Assembly: GCF_021730435.1 (NCBI RefSeq)
Contig: NZ_JABWGX010000012.1
Coordinates: 1 to 64,000, forward strand
DNA: 64,000 nt
Source of the DNA: Xanthobacter agilis
GTDB taxonomy: Bacteria; Pseudomonadota; Alphaproteobacteria; Rhizobiales; Xanthobacteraceae
Direction of reading: 5' to 3'
Shown here: positions 37,736-46,715 of the stretch, one piece after another
How positions within the stretch are numbered: the stretch's first letter is position 1
Layout of the letters: the number at the start of each line of letters is the position of its first letter
The notes under the pieces: model-generated
What the model saw: only the letters and a program-made list of their open reading frames with translations
The model's database searches: none
Told to the model about the DNA's origin: nothing
Program-made: the position numbers and the translations under genes

Positions 37736-38165
37736 GGAAGAAGTTCCGCAGCACCTCCGCCGCCTGGCGCTCGGCGATGCCGCCATAGACCTCGGGCGCG
37801 TGGTGGCAGGTGGGTTGGGAGAAGAAGCGCGGACCGTTCTCCACCGCCCCGCCCTTGGGATCGGAGGCGCCGAAATAGATGCGCCGCAGCCGCGCGAAGG
37901 AGGCCGCGCCCGCGCACATGGCGCAGGGCTCCAACGTCACATAAAGATCGCAATTCACCAGCCGCTCGGACTTCAGCCGCGCCCCCGCCGCCCGGATCAC
38001 CAGCATCTCCGCATGGGCGGTCGGATCGTTCAGCTCGCGCGTGCGATTGCCGTCGCGGGCGAGCACCTCGGTGCCCCGCACCAGGACCGCGCCCACCGGC
38101 ACCTCGCCCCGCTCGGCCGCCGCCCGCGCCTCGTTGAGCGCCATCTGCATGAATGTTCCCGACAT
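37722..38165 (-). CDS. tadA: tRNA-specific adenosine deaminase
   Basis: 147 residues from ATG 38165 (MSGTFMQMALNEARAAAERGEVPVG), the usual TadA start; the longer frame upstream lacks similarity. Zinc and catalytic residues are HAE (DPTAHAEMLVIR) and PCAMC (LEPCAMCAGAA). It converts A34 to inosine in the anticodon of tRNA-Arg(ACG), an essential reaction. It converges on the monooxygenase gene and is divergent from rluB. Confidence 0.95.
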   Translation of the reverse strand: MSGTFMQMALNEARAAAERGEVPVGAVLVRGTEVLARDGNRTRELNDPTAHAEMLVIRAAGARLKSERLVNCDLYVTLEPCAMCAGAASFARLRRIYFGASDPKGGAVENGPRFFSQPTCHHAPEVYGGIAERQAAEVLRNFFQDRR

Positions 38166-38399
38166 ATCCGTCCTGTGGCGCCCCGGCCCGATGAGCATTT
38201 CCACGCGAAGCCGGCCCAGTCTCGCGCCCAGAAAATGCGATGAACAAATAACTGGCACACTCTTGTGCTTCAACGAAACGCGAAAAGAAGCCCGAACGCT
38301 CGCTCCGCCACTCTTGGTGTGCTAGAGCCGGCACGACCAGTCCCAGGCCGCACGCGGCCCGGGAACAAGCCGCCACCCGTCTCAAACATCAAATGCAGG

Positions 38400-38445
38400 G
38401 TGTCCGTTCGACAGGGCTTGGAAGCGAGCCCTGTCGAACGGACAC
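38400..38445 (+). other. Perfect 19-bp inverted repeat in the rluB leader
   Basis: GTGTCCGTTCGACAGGGCT (38400-38418) and its exact reverse complement (38427-38445) flank the 8-nt loop TGGAAGCG. It ends 14 bp before the rluB ATG. The stem is too long and perfect to be chance. In the transcript it would lie right at the ribosome-binding region and could control translation. A mobile palindromic repeat or strong operator is also possible. Confidence 0.8.
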
Positions 38446-38459
38446 GTTCAATACATTCA

Positions 38460-40652
38460 ATGCCGCGCACATCACCGCCCCGCAAGGACAAGAACAACGT
38501 TCCGCGCCTCAAGCGCGAGCTGCCCGCCGCCCCGAAGAAGGAGGCCGAGCGCGTCGCCAAGGTCGTCGCCCGCGCCGGCCTCGCCTCGCGCCGCGAGATC
38601 GAGGAATGGATCGCCCAAGGCCGCGTGGCCGTGAACGGCGCGGTGCTCACCAGCCCCGCCGTCACCGTCACGGCCAAGGACACCATCACCGTGGACGGCG
38701 CGCCGCTCCCGGAGAAGGAGCGCACCCGCCTCTTCCTGTACCACAAGCCGAAGGGCGTGGTGACCACCAACCGCGACCCGGAAGGCCGCGCCACCCTGTT
38801 CGAGATCCTGCCCAAGGGCCTGCCGCGCCTCGTCAGCATCGGGCGGCTCGATATCAACTCGGAAGGCCTCTTGCTGCTGACCAATGACGGCGGCCTCGCC
38901 CGCGTGCTGGAGCTGCCCGAGACCGGCTGGCTGCGCCGCTACCGCGTGCGCGCCAATGGCGAGATCGACCAGGCCAAGCTCGACGGCCTCATCAAGGGCA
39001 TCACCGTGGACGGCGTGGAGTATGGCCCCATCGAGGCCGAGCTCGATCGGGTCCAGGGCGCCAATGCCTGGATCACCGTTTCCCTGCGCGAGGGCAAGAA
39101 CCGCGAGGTGCGCAACGTGCTCGGCGCCCTCGGGCTCAAGGTGAACCGGCTGATCCGCGTGTCCTACGGGCCGTTCCAGCTCGGCGAGATCCCCGAGTGC
39201 GGCATCGAGGAGGTGCGCACCCGCGTGCTGCGCGAGCAGATCGGCACCGACCTTTCCGCCGCCGCCGGAGCCGATTTCGACGGCCCGCTGCTGGAGCGGG
39301 AGATCGAGGAGGAGCCTGATGCCGCCCGGCATCTGGCCGCCCGCCTCACCCTTGAGCGGGCGGAACGCGCGGCGGCCAAGCCCCGGCCCGCCGAGGTCCC
39401 GGCCCAGGACCAGTTCCGCACCATGGGTCCCCGGGTGCGCCGCCGCATCGCCGAGGACGGCGCGGTGGAAAGCCGAGGCACCGTGGCCGACCGCAAGGGC
39501 CGTGCCGTGAAGGTGGAGCGTCTCACCGCGCGGCCGGACGAAGGCCCGACCCGCTCCGGCGGCAAGGACTTCGGCCGTCCGCCCGCACGCGGACGGCGTT
39601 TCGAGCAGGACGATCGTCCCGGATTTCGCACCGGCGACGAGCGACCCCGCCGTCCGCGGGGCGATGGCCAGCCGCAGCGGTTTGGCGAGGATCGGCCGCG
39701 ATCCGGCAAAGGGAGCTTCGGCAAAGGGAGCTTCGGCAATCGGACCGAGGGCGAGCGCGCGCCGCGCAGCTTCCGCCCCCGCGACGGCGAAAGCCGGGAT
39801 GACTTCCGCATGCGCGAGGACCGGCCCGCCCGCGGCCAGGCGCCGGGGCGCGGCTTCGGCGGGGCCGATGACCGCGAGGCCCGCCGGCCGATACGTGGCA
39901 AGGAGGGCTTCGGCAATCGCGCCGAGGGCGAGCGCGCCCCGCGCAGCTTCCGCCCCCGCGACGGCGAGGGACGCGAGGATTTCCGCCGGGGCGAGCGCCC
40001 GGCGCACGCCAAGGGGCCCGCCAAGGGGCCGGGCCGCTTTGGTGGCGCGGACGCGGCTGAAGGACATCGGCCACGGGGCGAAGGCTTCGCCGGGCGACCC
40101 GAGCGCGCCGACCGCGCGCCCGGTGGCCGCGGCTTCGCCGGCAAGGGCTCCGCGGGCAAAAGCTTCGGCGACCGCAATGCCGGGGGTCGGAGTTTCGGCG
40201 AGAAGTCCCATGGTGATCGGCCCGAGCGCAGCGACCGCGCGCCCGGCGGCCGCGGCTTCGCCGGCAAAGGTCCCGCTGGCAGAAGCTTCGGCGACCGCAA
40301 TGCCGGGGACCGGAGTTTCGGCGAGAAGTCCCATGGTGATCGGCCCGAGCGCAGCGACCGCGCACCCGGCGGACGCGGCTTCGCCGGCAAAGGTCCCGCA
40401 GGCAGAAGCTTCGGCGACCGCAATGCCGGGGACCGGAGTTTCGGCGAGAAGTCCTATGGTGATCGGCCGGAACGCAAGGGGCCGCCCAAGGACGGGTTCA
40501 AGGGTGGCTTCAAGGGCGGCGCCCCGCGCGGCGCCGGAAAGCCCGGCGGCTTCGGCGGACGGTCCGCTGGCGGACCCAAAGGCGGCAAGCCCTTCGGCAA
40601 GGGCGGCGGAGCCGGCGGCGGGCGTCCCTCGGCCCCGCGCGGCAAGCGCTGA
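38460..40652 (+). CDS. rluB: RluB-type 23S rRNA pseudouridine synthase with long disordered Arg/Gly-rich tail
   Basis: 730 residues. Residues ~30-75 form an S4 domain (KVVARAGLASRREIEEWIAQGRVAVNG). The RsuA/RluB catalytic domain (~95-260) contains the catalytic Asp in GRLDINSEGLLLLTNDG and ends with EGKNREVRNVLGALGL. RluB modifies U2605-type positions in 23S rRNA; RsuA, RluE or RluF identity cannot be fully excluded. The E. coli enzyme has about 290 residues, so some 430 residues here are extra. This tail is rich in G, R, D, F and P and contains three 41-residue tandem repeats and two copies of a GERAPRSFRPRDGE block. It is almost certainly disordered and may bind RNA. Located 15 bp before rsmD. 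Confidence 0.88.
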   Translation: MPRTSPPRKDKNNVPRLKRELPAAPKKEAERVAKVVARAGLASRREIEEWIAQGRVAVNGAVLTSPAVTVTAKDTITVDGAPLPEKERTRLFLYHKPKGVVTTNRDPEGRATLFEILPKGLPRLVSIGRLDINSEGLLLLTNDGGLARVLELPETGWLRRYRVRANGEIDQAKLDGLIKGITVDGVEYGPIEAELDRVQGANAWITVSLREGKNREVRNVLGALGLKVNRLIRVSYGPFQLGEIPECGIEEVRTRVLREQIGTDLSAAAGADFDGPLLEREIEEEPDAARHLAARLTLERAERAAAKPRPAEVPAQDQFRTMGPRVRRRIAEDGAVESRGTVADRKGRAVKVERLTARPDEGPTRSGGKDFGRPPARGRRFEQDDRPGFRTGDERPRRPRGDGQPQRFGEDRPRSGKGSFGKGSFGNRTEGERAPRSFRPRDGESRDDFRMREDRPARGQAPGRGFGGADDREARRPIRGKEGFGNRAEGERAPRSFRPRDGEGREDFRRGERPAHAKGPAKGPGRFGGADAAEGHRPRGEGFAGRPERADRAPGGRGFAGKGSAGKSFGDRNAGGRSFGEKSHGDRPERSDRAPGGRGFAGKGPAGRSFGDRNAGDRSFGEKSHGDRPERSDRAPGGRGFAGKGPAGRSFGDRNAGDRSFGEKSYGDRPERKGPPKDGFKGGFKGGAPRGAGKPGGFGGRSAGGPKGGKPFGKGGGAGGGRPSAPRGKR
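40098..40466 (+). repeat. Three 123-bp in-frame tandem repeats in the rluB tail
   Basis: Units at 40098-40220, 40221-40343 and 40344-40466. Each encodes 41 residues beginning PER(S/A)DRAPGGRGFAGKG and ending EKS(H/Y)GDR. Units 2 and 3 are nearly identical and unit 1 is slightly diverged, which points to recent expansion by slippage or recombination. Confidence 0.95.
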
Positions 40653-40667
40653 GGCCAGGGCCTTCCC

Positions 40668-41246
40668 ATGCGCATCGTCGGCGGCGCACTGAAGGGTCGG
40701 GTGCTGAAGGGGCCATCCTCCAGCGCCACCCGGCCCACCTCGGACCGGCTGCGGGAGAGCCTGTTCAACGTGCTCGCCCATGCCTATGACGACCCGTGCG
40801 CGGGCGCGCGGGTGCTGGACCTTTTCTCCGGCACGGGAGCGCTCGCCATCGAGGCACTCTCGCGCGGGAGCCGCTTCGCGCTGATGGTGGACGAGGCAGC
40901 CGGCGCCCGTGGCGTGATCCGCGACAATGTGGAGGCGCTGGGCCTCACCGGCGTGACCCGGATTTTCCGTCGGGACGCGACCAGGCTCGGCCCGCTCTGC
41001 CCCGGCGAGCCCTACGGCCTAGTGTTCTGCGATCCGCCCTATGGCAAGGGGCTGGCCGAAGCGGCCCTGGCCTCGGCCCGCGCCGGCGGCTGGCTGGCGC
41101 CTCGGGCACTGCTGGTGGTGGAGGAGCGCACCGGCGCCTTCACCCCACCCGACGGCTTCCGCGAGCTGGAGCGGCGCCCCTATGACGAGAGCGAGCTGAT
41201 CTTCCTGGAGCTGGCGGACGACGCAGAGGCCCCCGCATCGCCATGA
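40668..41246 (+). CDS. rsmD: 16S rRNA (guanine966-N2)-methyltransferase
   Basis: 192 residues. MRIVGGALKGRVLKGP is the typical RsmD start, followed by PTSDRLRESLFNVL, the SAM-binding motif VLDLFSGTGALAIEALSRG, and the catalytic DPPY in VFCDPPYGKGL. It methylates G966 of 16S rRNA in the 30S head. It lies directly behind the rRNA pseudouridine synthase, probably in one transcript, so this is a small rRNA-modification operon. Confidence 0.96.
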   Translation: MRIVGGALKGRVLKGPSSSATRPTSDRLRESLFNVLAHAYDDPCAGARVLDLFSGTGALAIEALSRGSRFALMVDEAAGARGVIRDNVEALGLTGVTRIFRRDATRLGPLCPGEPYGLVFCDPPYGKGLAEAALASARAGGWLAPRALLVVEERTGAFTPPDGFRELERRPYDESELIFLELADDAEAPASP

Positions 41247-41253
41247 GACCATC

Positions 41254-41320
41254 GCTCTAACCGTTTGTTTTTCGCAACTCCCGGCGCAAACCGCTTCACG
41301 CTTGTGCTGAAAATGCTCCA
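41254..41320. repeat. GCTCTAA...AAATGCTCC dispersed intergenic repeat
   Basis: The sequence begins GCTCTAACCGTTTGTTTTTC and ends GAAAATGCTCCA, with a central CGCAAACCGCTTCACGC. This layout is familiar to me as a widespread intergenic repeat of Hyphomicrobiales whose ends are GAGCAT-type inverted arms. It follows rsmD and may act in 3'-end formation. Confidence 0.5.
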
Positions 41321-41494
41321 GCGGCGTCCCGGCGTGACGCGGCCTGCCGCCGTGTCATCGCGGCGCCATGACACTGGCGATAGGGTGAGCGGGCGGAAGC
41401 CCCGCACGCCATCCGGCAACCGCCGTCATGGGCCGCATCATGGGCCGCACCAACACAGGGACCGGTTCAGCTTGAGAGGTTGTCGGCACATGTC

Positions 41495-42121
41495 ATGCTC
41501 GACATCTCCGCTCTCACGCATGGCCTCTTGCTCGGGCTGGCGATGTTCGTCGCCCCCGGTCCCAAGGATATCCTGATCCTGCGTGAAACTCTTGTCGGCC
41601 AATCGCCGGCAAAGCTGATCGCCATCGCCGTCGGGACCGACGTCATCCTCATCGGCCTCGGGATGCTGGGCTTGTCGGCCCTGCTCCAGCAGATGCCGGG
41701 CTTGCGGCTTCTGGCCCAAGGACTGGGCATCGCCCTGCTGGCCGCCCATGGCGTGCAGGCGGCCTGCGCCGCCGCCCGTCACGACGGCCCGGAACACGCA
41801 TTGCCGGCGCCGCCCCCGGATGGGTCCGGCTTGCGGCGTCTGATCGTCGTGTCCTTGTTCAATCCGGCCGCGTGGCTCGACACCCTGCTGGTCATCGGCA
41901 CCGTGGGCGCGACCCTGATCCCGCCGCTCCGCTTCAGCTTCGCCGCCGGTGCCGTCACGGCATCCGTGATCTGGTTTTCCCTTTGGGTGCTGGGCGCCCG
42001 GAGCGCGCGCCGGCTCATGGGCGCGCCGCACGCCCGATCCATCCAGGGGCGGCGCCTGCTGGACGCGGGCGTCGCGATCGCGATGATCGGAATGGCCTTG
42101 TCCCTCGCCCTGTCCCTGTAA
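41495..42121 (+). CDS. LysE/RhtB-family exporter
   Basis: About 208 residues with six hydrophobic segments and the family start LTHGLLLGLAMFVAPGPKDILILRETL (PGP motif). FNPAAWLDTLLVIGTVGA is the second conserved half. The family exports basic or neutral amino acids (LysE, ArgO, RhtB); this one resembles the LysE/ArgO branch by the FNP-x2-x-LDT pattern. The start could also be TTG at 41480, but ATG at 41495 gives the usual N-terminus. The substrate is not determined. Confidence 0.85.
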   Translation: MLDISALTHGLLLGLAMFVAPGPKDILILRETLVGQSPAKLIAIAVGTDVILIGLGMLGLSALLQQMPGLRLLAQGLGIALLAAHGVQAACAAARHDGPEHALPAPPPDGSGLRRLIVVSLFNPAAWLDTLLVIGTVGATLIPPLRFSFAAGAVTASVIWFSLWVLGARSARRLMGAPHARSIQGRRLLDAGVAIAMIGMALSLALSL

Positions 42122-42165
42122 GCGCGGGCCAGACTCGGGCGGGCAAGGCGTGGGCGGGCAAGAGG

Positions 42166-42441
42166 CTACCGCTCGCTGCGCATGATGACGGCCATCAGCT
42201 CGGCCACCTTGCGGCGCTGGTCCTCGGCGTCACCGGAGCGGATGGCATGTTCCACGCAATGGCCCACGTGGTCGCGCAACACCTCCTCCTCCACCCGCTT
42301 CAAGGCGGCGCGCACGGCGGAAATCTGCGTGATGACATCAATGCAATAGCGATCCTCCTCCACCATGCGGGAGAGGCCGCGCACCTGGCCTTCGATCCGG
42401 CTCAGGCGCTTCAAGACTTGGTCCTTCGTCGGGCTGCGCAT
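42166..42441 (-). CDS. csoR: CsoR-type copper-sensing transcriptional repressor
   Basis: 91 residues, all-helical, starting MRSPTKDQVLKRLSRIEGQVRGLSRMV. The Cu(I) ligands of CsoR are present: Cys in DRYCIDV, then His and Cys in RDHVGHCVEHA (H-x3-C). This C-H-C set separates it from the FrmR (formaldehyde) and RcnR (nickel) branches. It is divergent from a copper ATPase, and two G/C-tract inverted repeats of the CsoR operator kind lie between them. Copper binding releases the repressor from DNA. The open frame upstream of the ATG is not used. Confidence 0.92.
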   Translation of the reverse strand: MRSPTKDQVLKRLSRIEGQVRGLSRMVEEDRYCIDVITQISAVRAALKRVEEEVLRDHVGHCVEHAIRSGDAEDQRRKVAELMAVIMRSER

Positions 42442-42450
42442 GCCTTGCCA

Positions 42451-42469
42451 TATACCCCCATCGGGTATA
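42451..42469. promoter_or_regulatory. CsoR operator 1
   Basis: TATACCC-CCATC-GGGTATA is a perfect 7-bp inverted repeat with the C/G tracts typical of CsoR/RcnR-family sites. It lies 10 bp upstream of the csoR start, so csoR is probably autoregulated. Confidence 0.8.
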
Positions 42470-42482
42470 TTGAACAAGCAGA

Positions 42483-42500
42483 ATACCCCTAGGGGGTTTA
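42483..42500. promoter_or_regulatory. CsoR operator 2
   Basis: ATACCCCTAGGGGGTTTA is an imperfect inverted repeat of the same TACCCC/GGGGTA kind as operator 1, 13 bp further toward copA. Together the pair would control both divergent transcripts. Confidence 0.7.
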
Positions 42501-42662
42501 TGCCGCGTGGCATCTGAGCGTTTCGCGGTGCGAGTGCACCAGCATCCTCGCGCCTTGGTGTAAGATCGATTTGACTATTTCCGGACGAGCGCCGCCCCCA
42601 GGCCGCGAGAGACCCATGGGATAAAGCGGATCCAGCGTTCCGGAGCCGAGAGGATAGCGGCC

Positions 42663-45473
42663 ATGGCCCACGATTCCGAGCAGACCGGCACATCCGCTTG
42701 CTGCGGCGGCAAGGCGCCATCACCGGATGCGTCCGCACCGGCGGCCCCCGAGACGTCCCCGACGCCCGAGCCGGTGAGCGCCATAGACCCGGTCTGTGGC
42801 ATGCAGGTGCCCGTGAGCGCCGGCCAGCCCTCCAGTACCTTCGAGGGCAAGACTTATGTCTTCTGCTGCGAGGGCTGCAAGACGACGTTCGACGCCGACC
42901 CGGCGCGCGCCATCGCCCATGCGCCGCCGCCGCTGGTCTTCCCGACCCCGGCCCCCGCCGCCAAGACCGGAGCCTGCTGCGGCGGGCACGACCATGGGGA
43001 CAACGCCCAAGCGGCGCCAGCCCAACCTGCCACCATCAAGGTGAAGGATCCGGTCTGCGGCATGGATGTGGACCCCTCGCCCGAGGCAGGCAAGCCCAGC
43101 AGCACCTATCAGGGCCAGACCTTCCATTTCTGCTGCAACGGCTGCAAGACCAAGTTCGAGGCCAATCCGGAACAGTATCTGGCGCCCGTCATCGACCCCG
43201 TGTGCGGCATGAGCGTGGAGCCGGCGAAGGCGAAATACGCCGCCCGCCACGCGGGCAAGACCTATTTCTTCTGCTCCTCCTCCTGCGAGACCAAGTTCAA
43301 GGCCGATCCCGCCGTCTATACGGGCGAGAAGGCCCCGCCTCCGCCGGAGGCGGTGCCGGAAGGCACTATCTACACTTGCCCCATGGACCCGGAAATCCGG
43401 CAGGTCGGCCCCGGCATCTGCCCCATCTGCGGCATGGCCCTGGAGCCGGAACTCGTCACCCTCGACGACGGGCCGAACCATGAGCTGGCGGACATGACCC
43501 GCCGGTTCTGGGTTGGCCTCGCGCTCACCGTGCCGGTGTTCGTGCTGGCCATGGGGGAGCATGCCTTCGGCCTCCATTTACTGCCGCAGCAGATCTCGAG
43601 CTATGTGCAGTTCCTGTTCGCCACCCCGGTGGTGCTATGGGTGGGCCTGCCCTTCTTCGAGCGCGCATGGCTTTCGTTGAAGACCCGCAATTTCAACATG
43701 TTCACCCTCATCGGCATGGGCACGGGCGTCGCCTATGCCTATTCGCTGGTGGCCACCTTCCTGCCTGGCCTGTTTCCGCACGCCTTCCACACCCATGGCG
43801 GCGGCGTGCCGGTCTATTTCGAAGCTGCGGCGGTCATCACCGTGCTGGTCGCCCTGGGCCAGGTCCTGGAATTGCGCGCCCGCGACCAGACCTCCGGCGC
43901 CATCAAGGCGCTGCTCTCCCTCGCCCCCAAGACCGCCCTGCGGATCCGTGCCGACGGCGCGGACGAAGAGATTGCCCTCGACCTTGTCGCCCCCGGCAAC
44001 ACCCTGCGCGTGCGCCCCGGCGAGAAGGTGCCGGTGGACGGCGTCGTCACCGAGGGCCGCGCGGTGGTGGACGAGAGCCTTGTTACCGGCGAGTCCATGC
44101 CCGTGTCCAAGGACGTGGGCGAGCGGGTCATCGGCGGCACGGTCAATTCCTCCGGCGCCTTCGTGATGCGCGCCGACAAGGTGGGCCGCGACACCGTGCT
44201 CGCGCAGATCGTGCAGATGGTGGCCGCCGCCCAGCGCTCGCGCGCGCCCATCCAGCGCCTTGCCGATCAGGTTTCCGGCTGGTTCGTGCCGGCGGTGGTG
44301 GCCGCCGCCGCCGTCGCATTCGCCGTGTGGCTGGTGGTGGGGCCGGAACCCAGCCTCACCTTTGCCCTCATGGCGGCGGTGTCGGTGCTCATCATCGCCT
44401 GCCCATGCGCGCTCGGGCTCGCCACCCCCATGTCCATCATGGTCGGGGTCGGGCGCGGCGCCCAGCTCGGCGTCCTGGTGAAGAATGCCGAGGCGCTGGA
44501 GCGCATGGAGAAGGTGGACGTGGTGGTGGTGGACAAGACCGGCACCCTCACCCTGGGCAAGCCCAAGGTGGTGGCCGTCCAGCCCCTGCGCGGCCATGAG
44601 GCGAACGATGTGCTGCGCCTTGCCGCCAGCCTGGAACGGGCGAGCGAGCATCCCCTCGCCACCGCCCTCATCGCCGAGGCCAAGGCCCGCGACCTCGCCC
44701 TCACCGAACCCGCGCAGGTGGAGAGCCCCGCCGGCAAGGGCATCACCGGCACCGTGGAGGGCCACAACGTGGTCATCGGCCACGCGGCCTTCCTGGGCGA
44801 GCACGGCATACATACCGACCACCTCACCGCCGCCGCCGAGCGCTATCAGAAGGACGGCGCCACCGCCGTGCTGGTGGCGGTGGACGGCCACGCGGCCGGC
44901 GTGATCGCGGTCGCCGATCCGGTGAAGGACACCACCGATGCCGCCCTGAAGCGCCTCACCGACGACGGCGTGCGCGTGGTGATGCTGACCGGCGACAACC
45001 GCACCACGGCGCTGGCCGTGGCCAAGCGCCTCGGCATCGACGACGTGGAAGCCGAGGTCCTGCCCGGTCAAAAGGCCGCCGTGGTGGAGCGCCTGCGCAA
45101 GGAGGGCCATGTGGTGGCCATGGCCGGCGACGGCGTCAACGATGCGCCGGCCCTTGCCGTGGCGGACGTGGGCATCGCCATGGGCACCGGCACCGACATC
45201 GCCATGGAAAGCGCCGGCATCACTTTGCTCAAGGGCGATCTGCTGGGCATCTGCCACGCCCGCGCCCTGTCCAAGGCGACCATGTCGAACATCCGCCGCA
45301 ACCTGGTGTTCGCCTTCGTCTACAATGCGGCGGGCGTGCCCATCGCGGCCGGCATCCTCTATCCGGTGATCGGGCTTTTGCTGTCGCCCATGGTGGCAGC
45401 GGCGGCGATGGCGCTCTCCTCGGTCAGCGTCATCACCAATGCGCTGCTGCTGCGGGCGTGGCGGCCGGAATGA
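42663..45473 (+). CDS. copA: Copper-translocating P1B-type ATPase with three YHS domains
   Basis: 936 residues. The N-terminal region has three YHS domains (DPVCGM at ~42, ~130 and ~179, each followed by a CC/CSS-x-x-C-K/E-T pair), a Cys-rich start (SACCGG) and a CCGGHDHGD linker. A further metal-binding module is [21 protein letters not shown] (~240-260; split here for length). The membrane core carries the CPC metal site (~580), DKTGTLT with the phosphorylated Asp at ~623, and [10 protein letters not shown] near 822. It exports Cu(I) from the cytosol. YHS rather than HMA domains at the N-terminus, and three of them, are unusual. CsoR operators upstream predict copper induction. Confidence 0.93.
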   Translation: MAHDSEQTGTSACCGGKAPSPDASAPAAPETSPTPEPVSAIDPVCGMQVPVSAGQPSSTFEGKTYVFCCEGCKTTFDADPARAIAHAPPPLVFPTPAPAAKTGACCGGHDHGDNAQAAPAQPATIKVKDPVCGMDVDPSPEAGKPSSTYQGQTFHFCCNGCKTKFEANPEQYLAPVIDPVCGMSVEPAKAKYAARHAGKTYFFCSSSCETKFKADPAVYTGEKAPPPPEAVPEGTIYTCPMDPEIRQVGPGICPICGMALEPELVTLDDGPNHELADMTRRFWVGLALTVPVFVLAMGEHAFGLHLLPQQISSYVQFLFATPVVLWVGLPFFERAWLSLKTRNFNMFTLIGMGTGVAYAYSLVATFLPGLFPHAFHTHGGGVPVYFEAAAVITVLVALGQVLELRARDQTSGAIKALLSLAPKTALRIRADGADEEIALDLVAPGNTLRVRPGEKVPVDGVVTEGRAVVDESLVTGESMPVSKDVGERVIGGTVNSSGAFVMRADKVGRDTVLAQIVQMVAAAQRSRAPIQRLADQVSGWFVPAVVAAAAVAFAVWLVVGPEPSLTFALMAAVSVLIIACPCALGLATPMSIMVGVGRGAQLGVLVKNAEALERMEKVDVVVVDKTGTLTLGKPKVVAVQPLRGHEANDVLRLAASLERASEHPLATALIAEAKARDLALTEPAQVESPAGKGITGTVEGHNVVIGHAAFLGEHGIHTDHLTAAAERYQKDGATAVLVAVDGHAAGVIAVADPVKDTTDAALKRLTDDGVRVVMLTGDNRTTALAVAKRLGIDDVEAEVLPGQKAAVVERLRKEGHVVAMAGDGVNDAPALAVADVGIAMGTGTDIAMESAGITLLKGDLLGICHARALSKATMSNIRRNLVFAFVYNAAGVPIAAGILYPVIGLLLSPMVAAAAMALSSVSVITNALLLRAWRPE

Positions 45474-45518
45474 ACGACAAGGCCCTCGCCCCGGCCTCGT
45501 CCATGCTCGAGGAAGGCG

Positions 45519-46715
45519 TCAATCGTCGGCCAAGGCTGCGATCACCGCGTTGAGCACGGGGAAGCCCTCGGCCGTCACCATGAGCCGGGGGCCGGCGCGC
45601 GTCACCAACCCCGCCTCGGCCAGCGCCGCGATGGGAGCGTCCGCCAGCGGCCGGCCCGCGCGGCGGGCATAACGCTCCAGGTCCACCCCTTCCTTCAGGC
45701 GCAGGCCCATGAGCAGCATTTCGTCCGCCTGCTCCGGCCGGCTCAAGGGCTCGTCGGTGACGATGCCATGGCCCTGCCGCTCCACCGCTTCGAGCCACGC
45801 ATCCGGCAGGCGCTCCACATACGTGGCGCGGCGCTCGCCCTGAACCTCGATGCGCCCATGGGCACCGGGACCGATGCCGGCATAGGTGCCATAGCGCCAA
45901 TAGACGAGATTGTGGCGGGCCTCCGCGCCGGGCCGCGCGTGGTTGGAAATCTCGTAGGCGGGAAGGCCGGCGGCGGTGGTCACCTCCTGGGTCACGTCCC
46001 ACAGGGCGCGGGACAGATCGTCGTCAGGCAGGATCAGCCGGCCGGCACCATAGAGCCGCTCGAACGGCGTGCCGGGCTCGATGGTCAGTTGGTAAAGCGA
46101 GAGGTGCTCGCACCCCTCCTCGAGGGCTCGCCTCAGCTCCCGCGCCCAGGCTTCCGGCGTCTGGCGCGGGCGGGCATAGATGAGGTCGAACGACACCCGC
46201 TCGAACGCGGAACGGGCGATGGCGACGGCGGCCAGCGCCTCGTCCACCGTGTGCATGCGACCGAGATTCTTCAGCTCCGCGTCATTCAGCGCCTGCACCC
46301 CCAGCGACACGCGGTTCACCCCCGCCGCCCGGTAGCCGTGGAAGCGCGCGGCCTCCACCGACGTGGGGTTGGCCTCCAGGGTGATCTCGGCATCGGGCGC
46401 CAGCGGCCAGGCCTCGTTGATCGCCTCCAGGATGCCGGCGACCGTCCGTGGCGCCATCAGCGAGGGCGTGCCGCCGCCGAAGAACACCGTGTCCGCCCGC
46501 TTCGGCCCCGTGAGCGCGCGCATGTGCGCGATTTCCCGGCGGTAGGCGGCAAGGAAGCGTCCCTGGTCCGGCGCCTCGCGGCGCACATGGGAGTTGAAGT
46601 CGCAATAGGGGCACTTGGCGAGACAAAACGGCCAATGGACGTAAACGCCGAAGCCGCCGTCCGAAGCCGCGGCACCGGTATCCGCGTGTGAGGGGTGAGC
46701 CAAATCCGCCGTCAC
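45519..46715 (-). CDS. hemW: HemW-type radical SAM heme chaperone
   Basis: 398 residues from a GTG whose first bases overlap the rdgB stop (GTGA). The radical SAM cluster motif is C-x3-C-x2-C in WPFCLAKCPYCDFNSH, followed by ADTVFFGGGTPSLM and the HemW-type NRVSLGVQALNDAELKNLGRMH. HemW is a heme-trafficking relative of HemN. The HemN hallmark (an extended N-terminal trip-wire) is missing, so coproporphyrinogen oxidase activity is unlikely. The long open frame upstream of the GTG runs through rdgB in another phase and is not coding. Last gene of rph-rdgB-hemW. Confidence 0.93.
   Translation of the reverse strand: MTADLAHPSHADTGAAASDGGFGVYVHWPFCLAKCPYCDFNSHVRREAPDQGRFLAAYRREIAHMRALTGPKRADTVFFGGGTPSLMAPRTVAGILEAINEAWPLAPDAEITLEANPTSVEAARFHGYRAAGVNRVSLGVQALNDAELKNLGRMHTVDEALAAVAIARSAFERVSFDLIYARPRQTPEAWARELRRALEEGCEHLSLYQLTIEPGTPFERLYGAGRLILPDDDLSRALWDVTQEVTTAAGLPAYEISNHARPGAEARHNLVYWRYGTYAGIGPGAHGRIEVQGERRATYVERLPDAWLEAVERQGHGIVTDEPLSRPEQADEMLLMGLRLKEGVDLERYARRAGRPLADAPIAALAEAGLVTRAGPRLMVTAEGFPVLNAVIAALADD

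Noticed and set aside
40098-40466. Tandem repeat considered as CRISPR or minisatellite array
   Set aside because: The units are in frame, lack unique spacers and encode a repeated peptide inside rluB.
38472-40781. 769-codon open frame antisense to rluB
   Set aside because: Created by the low-complexity GC-rich tail on the opposite strand; no recognisable protein.
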